Below are positions 51,620-59,040 of a stretch of DNA of 64,000 nucleotides, one piece after another (the first letter of the stretch is position 1; each line of letters begins with the position of its first letter). A model generated the notes under the pieces. It made no database searches, had not been told where the DNA came from, and saw nothing but the letters and a program-made list of their open reading frames with translations. Origin of the DNA: Adhaeribacter aquaticus DSM 16391 (GTDB lineage Bacteria > Bacteroidota > Bacteroidia > Cytophagales > Hymenobacteraceae); contig NZ_AXBK01000001.1 of NCBI RefSeq assembly GCF_000473365.1, positions 46,164 through 110,163 on the forward strand, read 5' to 3'. The position numbers were made by a program, and so were the translations under genes.

Positions 51620-51687
51620 ATCTACTGTTCTAAATTAAGTTTTTTTCTATTTAGAAACAGTTCTATTTTCGGGGAAGCTTACATGAC

Positions 51688-52111
51688 TACTGTTTTAAAT
51701 TTCGGGGATGCCTAATAATGGGTAAAGTTTTTTCCTGTTTAGTAGGGAACTTGTAAATGATTGAATTTTGACTTGTATAAATTAATTTATGATTCGCCTT
51801 GTTGGGATTTTTTGAATAGGACAAAATTAGAGAGAGGGGTAACCTTATCTATTATATAATTTCAGCTATATTTTATAAAAATTTTTCGGAGAGAAAATAA
51901 GAGCTTTTATTATAATTTAATTTTTTTGCAGGAGTCAACCGAAATTGGGTTCTGTCTTTTTGTGAAAAATCGGAATGATATCATAAATTTCTATGTATCT
52001 GTGTTTTATTAGTTATATAAAAATGAAGAGTAATATCAATTAACCGTTCTTCGTTGCTTATTATTTTTTAGGCATTCAAGTTTTAAGAGTTGTTGAAAAA
52101 GCGTATGCAAA
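51688..52111. other. Intergenic, nothing recognised
   Basis: AT-rich. It should hold the original promoter of the esterase at 50469, now 1.2 kb away because of the IS. No gene seen. Confidence 0.4.
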
Positions 52112-52448
52112 TTACTTCTTCTTTGAAAACTCATTTAGTTTAGATCTGGTTTCCGGTATCTCGGTAATAGACAGCGCTTTCTTATAAAAGGCATTAGCGT
52201 TCTTTTTATCTCCTATTATCCTGTAATAATCGCCAAATGAATCCTGGAGGTTCGCGTCCTTAGGATAAAGAAGCACGTTCATGTTAAACTATTGCCGCGC
52301 AACATTATATTGCTTCAAAAATAAAGCATGGTAGCCTAAATTGTTGACCACAGCGGAATTTGGAAGTACCTGGTAACCTAACTCCTTTGAGATGATGCGA
52401 TAATGTTCTGTAATCAAGGTTGGTAAGTTAGGGTTTGATGGTAGATAG
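52112..52448 (-). pseudogene. Esterase (Fes/IroE type), C-terminal TPR fragment with a stop
   Basis: The minus strand reads NPNLPTLITEHYRIISKELG, YQVLPNSAVVNNLGYHALFL, KQYNVARQ, TAG, FNMNVLLYPKDANLQDSFGD and ends TRSKLNEFSKKK and TAA. It is close to the last 110 residues of 31684-32895. Its 5' side joins the methyltransferase fragment at 52449, which is a deletion junction. The matching N-terminal part lies on the other strand at 41647. Confidence 0.85.
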
Positions 52449-52634
52449 TCTGGGTGAATACCTGATGGCTTTGTTTACCAAATTCGGTAATTCCTTAGTG
52501 GTTCCTAATCAATTATGCATCACCACCATGAGTCTGGTCAAACTAATTCTTAGCCAATTCGGGAACCATGGAACATCTTCAAATTCAAACAAGTAGATTC
52601 TTTTCATTTTTTATATTGGCTATAACGGTTTGAA
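52449..52634 (-). pseudogene. 5' fragment of the methyltransferase gene, second copy
   Basis: Near-identical by eye (about 93%) to 40331-40515, including leader and ATG: IYLFEFEDVPWFPNWLRISL, TRLMVVMHN, TGA, LGTTKELPNLVNKA. The T to G change makes LLG into stop-LG. Homology ends exactly at the bases CCAGAC, where the esterase tail begins. Confidence 0.85.
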
Positions 52635-52645
52635 TATATAATTAA

Positions 52646-54982
52646 TCAAAATTCTATCTTATAGCTCAGGTTCGGAATAAGTACCGAAACCAAATCCCTT
52701 TCAATTGTTTTTTTTACCTGGTTATATTTATATCCATAAGAGTCAGGCTGTCCTGTCAGGTTTAATATTTTCAGCGCTATTTCACGTGACGATTTGCTCT
52801 TATTCATTTTATAGCTGGCAGTAAAATGAACGTTCAATGATGGATCTGCCTGCACAGTGAAAGGCCTTGTTTCGTCATACACAACAGCGCTCGCTGCGTG
52901 AGATGCTGATTCATTTACCGGAGAGAAACGGTTACCACCCTGATAAGTCAAGCGAGAATTCAAACTCAACACATTTTGATTGCTGGCACCTAGCTGCCAT
53001 TCCTTTCCAGCTAAAAAATTAAAGGCATAGTTCCGGTTAAACCTTGTGTTGTGCCAAATGCCGTCTCCCCCTTTATACTCTGAACTAAACACTGACCCAG
53101 TAACCAAATAATAGAAACCTCTGGACATATATTTCTCAAGTGTCACATCCAACCCATAATTTCTCCCCTTACCTGTGTTTTGAAGTTTATCAGCAAAAAA
53201 CCAATCACGCTGAAGGTTGATAAGTGAAAAAGAATTATCAGCAGTTACAGGCACAGAAAATAAGTGCTGATAATAAGGCTCAACTTTTAAAATGATTAAG
53301 TCTGTGAGCTTACGATTATAGCTTAATACAAGATGGTGCGCTTTGGTAAAATCAAGCTTTTTGTTAACCGCGGTTTCTCCTGTTGAAAGTGAGTTATTGA
53401 AATAAAAATTTAACCGCTCTAAACGGCTGTGCAATCCATACGCCAGCCCCAGGGATTGATTTTCTTTTATCCGTTGCCGGAAGCCAAGTCTTGGTTCAAT
53501 GGTATACTTCTTATTCAGTGTGAAAAACTGGCTGTTGATACCAATGTTCATTAATAATCTGGAGGTAAGGTTGACCGATGAACTACTATAAGCCGACATC
53601 AAGGTGCTAAACCCCTTTGCATTGACAGCTTCTTGTGGCGGAACGTTCATCTCCGGCGATTTCTTTAAAAGCATATCATACATCATTCCCGTAATTAAAA
53701 CTCCGGTTTTATTTGTATGCCGTAAACTAATTTTCTGGTTATAAAAAGAAGAGAAACTAAAATTATAATTGTTGTTTTTGATCTCGCTGTGCGGGTTTAA
53801 AATTAGGTCTGGATTGAGTTTTTGCGTTGACCAGTTAGTACCGTTTGCTGTTGCAGCCAGAGTTGATTCTATAAAAGCATTGTTTTGGAAAAAATAGCTA
53901 TGTCTTATGCCTGCCGCGCCCATATGTAGCCTGATGTTATTTTCTTCACTGTGGTTGTAATACACCCATTCTTCGGGGTCAGTCTTAGCCTTGTCAGATG
54001 CTCTGTCCATTAGCCCTATGCCCCAGACGGAGAAAATGCCAGCCTTTTCAGTAGGAAAGTTCAGCTTGAACGACAGATCCTGGTACTTTAAACCACTGGC
54101 ATCCTCTGGCAGCAAAGGAGCCAGGAGCGCGAGCGTTGAATAGCGGTAATTAAATAAATAAGAAGCTTTGCTCCCTTTTTTAAAGGGACCTTCTGAGGAG
54201 GCATCTATGCCAATGAGACCTGCCTGAAAGGTATGTTCCCGTTTCTGATTATTGCCTGTTCTCAAAGCAATATCAAAAACTCCAGACAACGCATTGTTAT
54301 ACTCAGCGGGAAATGCCCCTGTGAAGAAATCAGAATTTGCCAACATCTGGCTACTTAAGGCGGTAAGGGTCCCACCCCCAAAAGATATTAAGTCACCAAA
54401 ATGACTAGGATTAGGTATTTCTACCCCTTCCATTTTCCATTGCAAAAATTTAGGAGCATTTCCTCTTACAATAATTCCATTTTGTTCAGTATTGCTTGAT
54501 ACACCGGCAAATGAAGAAGCCAGGCGGGCAGGGTCATCAAAGCCACCGGCATAGCGACTAGCCTCTTCCACACTCAGCATTCTTGCACTCACAGTTGCCA
54601 TTGAATTGAGGGGCTGTTCTTTGTTAACATTAGGGGTTATAACAACCTCATTAAGCAAAAGAACATTCTCTTTTAGCCGGATTGTCAAAACAAGTTCTTT
54701 TGCCGAACTAACCGCTACTTCCCGAACTATAAAAGGTTCGTAACCAATAAATGATGCCTGAATGTCGTACCGTCCTACAGGCACATCTAAAATTACAAAA
54801 TTGCCTTCCTTATCTGTAGTTGAACCAAGGGTAGGATTAGTATTAATAACCATTACTGAGGCAAAAGGAATGGGTTGGTTGGAAGCATTATCTATAACCG
54901 TGCCTCTAATAGTTTGGGTGGGTTGGGCGAATGATTGTGTTGTAAAAAACACTAAGGTGAAAACAAAGATGAATCGTAACAT
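52646..54982 (-). CDS. TonB-dependent receptor
   Basis: A 778-residue receptor: signal peptide (FIFVFTLVFFTTQSFAQ), CarboxypepD_reg-like domain (TIRGTVIDNASNQPIPFASV; IQASFIGYEPFIVREVAVSS), plug (RYAGGFDDPARLASSFAGVS; IIVRGNAPKFLQWKMEGVEI) and barrel ending VLIPNLSYKIEF. It shares the SRYAGGFxDPxR and VRGNxPKxxQWxxEGxxIxNPxHx signatures with 42384, so they are paralogues with probably different ligands. The methyltransferase relic ends 12 bp after its stop. The LuxR-type sensor at 55057 lies upstream on the same strand and may regulate it. Confidence 0.9.
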   Translation of the reverse strand: MLRFIFVFTLVFFTTQSFAQPTQTIRGTVIDNASNQPIPFASVMVINTNPTLGSTTDKEGNFVILDVPVGRYDIQASFIGYEPFIVREVAVSSAKELVLTIRLKENVLLLNEVVITPNVNKEQPLNSMATVSARMLSVEEASRYAGGFDDPARLASSFAGVSSNTEQNGIIVRGNAPKFLQWKMEGVEIPNPSHFGDLISFGGGTLTALSSQMLANSDFFTGAFPAEYNNALSGVFDIALRTGNNQKREHTFQAGLIGIDASSEGPFKKGSKASYLFNYRYSTLALLAPLLPEDASGLKYQDLSFKLNFPTEKAGIFSVWGIGLMDRASDKAKTDPEEWVYYNHSEENNIRLHMGAAGIRHSYFFQNNAFIESTLAATANGTNWSTQKLNPDLILNPHSEIKNNNYNFSFSSFYNQKISLRHTNKTGVLITGMMYDMLLKKSPEMNVPPQEAVNAKGFSTLMSAYSSSSVNLTSRLLMNIGINSQFFTLNKKYTIEPRLGFRQRIKENQSLGLAYGLHSRLERLNFYFNNSLSTGETAVNKKLDFTKAHHLVLSYNRKLTDLIILKVEPYYQHLFSVPVTADNSFSLINLQRDWFFADKLQNTGKGRNYGLDVTLEKYMSRGFYYLVTGSVFSSEYKGGDGIWHNTRFNRNYAFNFLAGKEWQLGASNQNVLSLNSRLTYQGGNRFSPVNESASHAASAVVYDETRPFTVQADPSLNVHFTASYKMNKSKSSREIALKILNLTGQPDSYGYKYNQVKKTIERDLVSVLIPNLSYKIEF

Positions 54983-55056
54983 ATTCTATAAAGGAATTAA
55001 GAAGTACAAAAGTCTTTCTAATCCCTGTTTTATAAAATACTGATCTATCAGTATGT

Positions 55057-55827
55057 TTATCCTAATAATCCCAGTTTGGAAGCAAAAATTACGGCTTCAA
55101 TAGAATTGTTAGCCCCGAGTTTTTCTAAAAACCGTTGCCGGTGTGTATTTACAGTATGCAAACTAATGGATAGCTTATTCGAGATTTCTTTACTTAAATA
55201 CCCCCCTTTTACGAGTTGCAAAATTTCTGTTTCTCTTTTTGTTAGCCCAATCTGCGCTTTTTGGGGAGTTTCCAAGGAAATTATATTCCCGGTCCTAAAA
55301 TTAAAAATCTGGCTGTTAATCCCCTCAAAATCATCCTGATTGGGAGAAATATCAACAACACTCATTAATAACCAGATCTGTCCCTTTTTATCTAATTCCA
55401 AAATTTGATGTTGCTCCACAAGGCGGATGTATTGATTTTGAGCGTTTAAAATTCTGTATTCATTAATTTGTTTGTGATTCAGTTTTTCATCATTGGTAAA
55501 ATTATCGAACAGCTTAAAAGTGGTTATGCTATTGTAGCTTAACTTAAGTTTATCATCGGGATGAATCTTAGCATCAAAAAAATGTTGACCTTTTCTCTCA
55601 TAATCTGATGGGTTGTAACCTAAAAGCTTACCATAATTGGAAGAATAAAAGAGAATCTGCCTTTTGGATATATCAAAAATACTTATTCCTGAATTACCAA
55701 TATCTGATAATGCCTGTAGTGCAGCAGTATGTTTCTGTAATACCGAATAATCCAGATCCTCTTCTTCAAATTTATATTGTAAGAGGTATTTGAAAAATAT
55801 TTCCTCAATGCTGCTCTGTTCTGTCAT
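55057..55827 (-). CDS. PAS domain-LuxR-type transcriptional regulator
   Basis: A 256-residue protein. PAS/PAC: SDIGNSGISIFDISKRQILF, YSSNYGKLLGYNPSDYERKG, INEYRILNAQNQYIRLVEQH and IWLLMSVVDIS; C-terminal LuxR HTH: GLTKRETEILQLVKGGYLSK, EISNKLSISLHTVNTHRQRF, LEKLGANNSIEAVIFASKLG. No receiver domain, so it senses directly by the PAS pocket, possibly lipid or redox ligand. It is 74 bp upstream of the TonB receptor on the same strand. Confidence 0.9.
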   Translation of the reverse strand: MTEQSSIEEIFFKYLLQYKFEEEDLDYSVLQKHTAALQALSDIGNSGISIFDISKRQILFYSSNYGKLLGYNPSDYERKGQHFFDAKIHPDDKLKLSYNSITTFKLFDNFTNDEKLNHKQINEYRILNAQNQYIRLVEQHQILELDKKGQIWLLMSVVDISPNQDDFEGINSQIFNFRTGNIISLETPQKAQIGLTKRETEILQLVKGGYLSKEISNKLSISLHTVNTHRQRFLEKLGANNSIEAVIFASKLGLLG

Positions 55828-55886
55828 ATTCTATTTGTTTGGTTGATCTGTTTTTGTTGCAGGGGGTACTCTCTTTAGTTCCACTT

Positions 55887-55957
55887 GCTATCAACGGGTA
55901 GTATAAACAACGGGCAAGCCCGTCGGCCGACGCATGAGGTCTATACAATGTTATAGC
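55887..55957 (-). repeat. attC-like site
   Basis: Minus strand CTATAAC (R''-like), TTGTATAGAC ... GTTTATAC arms, GC-rich centre with GTCGGCCGAC palindrome, and CCCGTTGATAGC (R'-like). The bases TTATAGCC at 55951-55958 are the exact inverse of GGCTATAA at 56732-56739, at the two ends of the methyltransferase gene. Confidence 0.7.
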
Positions 55958-55967
55958 CTGTGTTTCT

Positions 55968-56672
55968 TTAGATTGCACGAAGAATATATTTGCCGAAGAA
56001 ACCATCTGGGGAATAGTTTACATCTTCTATTTCAAACCCACATTGCTTAATCATAGCTTCAAGAAGCCATCGAAATGTAGAGTGTTCGTCTCGAATATGT
56101 TCTTCCATCTCCTCTCTAACCCATTCTTTTTTAATGTCTTCTCCTAAAGTATTGCAAAACAATTCTATACGTTTGTCTATCTCATCAGGATTGAAGTCGT
56201 AAACAACATCCCATAAGCGGAATATGCCACCAGTTCGCATCATCCGATGGATACGTTTAAGGGCAATAACTTTCCAGAAATCAGGAAGGTGATGTAGAGC
56301 AAGCCTGGAGTACACAAAGTCGGCTTGCTTACCACTGTGTTCGTAAGTCAAAAATCCTGCCTGTACAGCTTCTATGTTTGATAACCCTGATTCTTCTACC
56401 TTTAACCTTAACTGTTTTAGCATTACTGGCGATACATCTACTGCAACTACTCGTGCACATACTGTAGCCGCAATCAAAGCAAATTGTCCAGTCCCAGCCC
56501 CAATCTCAACAATCTCTGACTGACTGTTAAACCCCATCTTCTGTAGTAGATTGACCTCCCTGTCTGCCTTAGCATCTTCCTTTTTATCATAGCGTTCTAC
56601 ATGAACAACATCTAAGTTCTCTCTGCCTGCACAAGTTATTTCATCAATCATCCAGTTTTGCTGCTTCTTCAT
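55968..56672 (-). CDS. Class I SAM-dependent methyltransferase
   Basis: A 234-residue methyltransferase: VEIGAGTGQFALIAATVCAR (motif I), VVAVDVSPVMLKQLRLKVEE (motif II), AVQAGFLTYEHSGKQADFVY, SRLALHHLPDFWKVIALKRI and GIFRLWDVVYDFNPDEIDKR (post motifs). The layout is that of UbiE/Methyltransf_11 proteins acting on small molecules. Flanked by attC-like sites at 55887 and 56733 and therefore probably a gene cassette. Confidence 0.85.
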   Translation of the reverse strand: MKKQQNWMIDEITCAGRENLDVVHVERYDKKEDAKADREVNLLQKMGFNSQSEIVEIGAGTGQFALIAATVCARVVAVDVSPVMLKQLRLKVEESGLSNIEAVQAGFLTYEHSGKQADFVYSRLALHHLPDFWKVIALKRIHRMMRTGGIFRLWDVVYDFNPDEIDKRIELFCNTLGEDIKKEWVREEMEEHIRDEHSTFRWLLEAMIKQCGFEIEDVNYSPDGFFGKYILRAI

Positions 56673-56732
56673 TATTTAGTTCTTACACTTAAATCTGTAC
56701 AATCAGTGATCTTTATTTTATGTTTAACATTG

Positions 56733-56794
56733 GCTATAATGGTTAGTATAAACGGCGGCGTAGGCCGTAGCATGACTTATGCACAATGTTGCCT
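56733..56794 (-). repeat. attC-like site
   Basis: Minus strand AGGCAACATTGTGCATAAGT ... GCCGTTTATACTAACCATTATAGCC: R''-like AGGCAAC, R'-like with A for the first G (ATTATAG). Similar in design to 55887. Confidence 0.65.
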
Positions 56795-56810
56795 GCTGGC
56801 ATTTTTCTAG

Positions 56811-57116
56811 TTATTGTAGTTTTACCCCTTGAATTAGGATTGATGCCTTGATAGACTGTTCCTTTAAATGTAAGAACTTCTTTCGTTCTTCGTCTTCTTT
56901 AAAGTTTTCAAAATCTTTCTCTGTATCAAACTCTACAAGGTGTATTTCATAAGGTTTGTCAATATGATATTCAATAAAGGTACCTTCCTCAGGTCTAATT
57001 CTTAGCAAGAGTCGCCCGTTATATTTTAGAATTGTTGGAAGGGCAATATTTTCAAATTGATTGAATACAGTTTCTTGGCCTTCTTTAATGTAAATTAATT
57101 GCGTGATATATATCAT
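56811..57116 (-). CDS. DUF1330-like ferredoxin-fold protein
   Basis: A 101-residue protein: MIYITQLIYIKEGQETVFNQ, FENIALPTILKYNGRLLLRI, IEYHIDKPYEIHLVEFDTEK and FENFKEDEERKKFLHLKEQS. This is the DUF1330/ABM dimeric alpha-beta barrel; family members bind or oxidise small molecules. Followed by the attC-like site at 56733, so the gene is probably a cassette whose 5' boundary has been lost. Confidence 0.75.
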   Translation of the reverse strand: MIYITQLIYIKEGQETVFNQFENIALPTILKYNGRLLLRIRPEEGTFIEYHIDKPYEIHLVEFDTEKDFENFKEDEERKKFLHLKEQSIKASILIQGVKLQ

Positions 57117-57959
57117 TGTTATCGCTCGGATTTTGGTTAAAAAGCGTTAATTAAAATTCTTCAAGAGTTATTTAGTCTCAGTGTCTTTCAAATGAATTTA
57201 TTTAATTCTCATTTGAATCCGACGTTTAGGAATTATTTTAGTTTCTTATTACAGCTATCTCGCTGAAGCGTTTGGTAAAGAGAGGTTATGAACCGTTGCT
57301 CGATTATTACCACAAGGTAGCCCACAACTGAATGAACCGCTGTATACGAGACCCTTACGTAAATTGGTGTGAAAGGAGCTCCCCATCAGCTATCGCTGGT
57401 GGGGCCGTCTACTGGATTGTGCGTTAGTATATTTTAAGGTATCCAATCAAACCTAGGTTCAAGGAACGGATTCCACTTTTAAGTCCTACATGCAGCCTAA
57501 ATAGACAGTAATAATTCTTAGATAAGGTACTTGATTTTGGTAGGACTAATACTATAAAGGTTCATTCCTGATAGTTGAAAATTTTGATCAAATTAATGGG
57601 TGCACTGTTTTTTACGAACCTATAATTTTTGAGCTACTATATAATTACCAGCTTATGATAAATTATTTTGACATAGACTTTAAATCATAGTTTATTAAAA
57701 ATCATATATTTCATCTTAATCATGAGCTTGCCCGTTATATGTCCGGTACCTAAAAAAAAAGCGTAGATCGATGTTAATTATTAATTTATACTTATTTTAG
57801 GTAGCGAAAACAGAACTATAACATATGAAAAAAGTTCTAATCAGTTCAGTATGTTTTAAGTGACAGGGAAGCACCTCTAGTAAAAGGTTTTTAACATAAT
57901 GTTAATTATAAGACTTTTGGTAAACTCCTGAAATACCTTTACGCTTTAAGTGTAAAGGT
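57117..57959. other. 843-bp non-coding stretch with a group II intron-like 3' part
   Basis: At 57330-57425 the plus strand reads CCGCTGTATACGAGACCCTT, ACGTAAATTGGTGTGAAAGG, then a hairpin CTCCCCATCAGC/GCTGGTGGGG and a GTCTACTGGATT end. This is the pattern after the reverse transcriptase gene of bacterial group II introns (domain V/VI-like). No reverse transcriptase is present, so it would be a scar. The rest, up to the transposase piece at 57960, is AT-rich with nothing recognised. Confidence 0.35.
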
Positions 57960-58199
57960 ATGAAAAATAGAGAGTTAAAAGGAACCGTAAAAAGAAATTT
58001 CCCGTCTGCAAAGAAAAGAAATATTGTCGAAGAGTTTCGTTCTGGGATGCTGACGATCCGGCAATGTACAAACCAATACCAGGTTTCAGTATCTATCTTA
58101 CAAGATTGGAACCGCCGGTATTATAAAACCTGGCTGTTAAAGTATTTTCAGGTACCTACCATGGGTTGTTTTTTCAGGAGTAAAGTTATTCAATTATAA
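57960..58199 (+). pseudogene. Transposase OrfA fragment
   Basis: Reads SAKKRNIVEEFRSGMLTIRQ, CTNQYQVSVSILQDWNRRYY and then an unrelated tail. The HTH and the QDWNRRY (usually xxWxxRY) end are of IS3-type OrfA. The leucine zipper and orfB are missing. It overlaps the end of the convergent DUF4249 gene by a few codons. Confidence 0.65.
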
Positions 58200-59001
58200 C
58201 AGACTTGGTAGAGACGGCACTGGCGGAGAAAAAACCCACCGCGCCATTACTGATATTAGTGGGTAGGTTGGCCGGATTGCGACCCAAGAAACCACCCTGG
58301 CTAGATAAACTACTTAAAGCCGAATAAAAATCGAAAGCTTCTTTCGTTAGCGACAACAAGCTTACTTCCAGCTGGTTATTCTTTTTAAATGGAGTGAATA
58401 TCTTTAAATCATTCAGGTAAGCGCCATCGTATAACTTGTCTTCCGTCACCATGATGTCCTCAGATTTTTGTTGCTTTAGCTGGCCGTTTACCCATATATT
58501 CAGCTTGTAGTAATTCCTTACACCGACTATATCTTGGAAGGCTGTTGTAATATAATATCCCTCTTCGCGGCCATAATCGTCGTTTTTCCCATCTACATAT
58601 TCATAGGTTACTTTATCTAATGTTGGTGCCTGGTTCAGCACCGAGGTGCTGGTATACGTTTGGCTATTGGCCTGGATTATGAGCGTATAGGTTCGCCCGG
58701 CTACTCCTTTAAAGTCGGTAGTTGGTTTATAAGTACCATAAGCGTCATGCAAAAAGGAGGTGCTGGTGCCGGCATTATCAGTTAAGGTTACCTGTGCACT
58801 GGTTACGGCTGCGGGCTCTACATTTTTGGCATAAGGTGCCGACATGTTCAGTTGCACGTAGTTCATATTAATTTGGTCGGTAACAATGGCTTCTACAGCC
58901 AATACCGGCTTACTTTGTTCCAGGTCCAGGTCTACTTCTGTTTCGCAACTGATAAATACCAGCGCCAGGAATAAAAATAATAAGGTTGAGAAATTTTTCA
59001 T
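58186..59001 (-). CDS. DUF4249 lipoprotein, partner of the TonB receptor
   Basis: A 271-residue lipoprotein (LLFLFLALVFISCETE, Cys 19). Typical DUF4249: KPVLAVEAIVTDQINMNYVQ, LNMSAPYAKNVEPAAVTSAQ, AGRTYTLIIQANSQTYTSTS, VGVRNYYKLNIWVNGQLKQQ and the C-terminal ISNGAVGFFSASAVSTKSVI. DUF4249 proteins are encoded next to a TonB receptor in Bacteroidota and are thought to act as its surface cap, like SusD. It follows the receptor by 39 bp in one operon. The last residues lie in DNA that is overlapped by a transposase relic, but the domain is complete. Confidence 0.9.
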   Translation of the reverse strand: MKNFSTLLFLFLALVFISCETEVDLDLEQSKPVLAVEAIVTDQINMNYVQLNMSAPYAKNVEPAAVTSAQVTLTDNAGTSTSFLHDAYGTYKPTTDFKGVAGRTYTLIIQANSQTYTSTSVLNQAPTLDKVTYEYVDGKNDDYGREEGYYITTAFQDIVGVRNYYKLNIWVNGQLKQQKSEDIMVTEDKLYDGAYLNDLKIFTPFKKNNQLEVSLLSLTKEAFDFYSALSSLSSQGGFLGRNPANLPTNISNGAVGFFSASAVSTKSVIIE

Positions 59002-59040
59002 GGTTTTACTTTATCAGGTTGAGTAATGGTGTGGGCTTAA

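Larger units (their letters stand above)
50475..51683 (-). mobile_element. Complete IS3-family (IS407-like) insertion sequence, 1,209 bp
   Basis: Bounded by inverted repeats TGTAAGCTTCCCC-TAATTAGAACTG (left, 50475) and its partner TGTAAGCTTCCCCGAAAATA-GAACTG (right, read inward from 51683). A direct 4-bp target duplication TGAC lies at 50471-50474 and 51684-51687. orfA and orfB are intact and joined by an A7G slippery site. Four-base duplications and this orfA type are characters of the IS407 group. Insertion seems recent. Confidence 0.9.
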
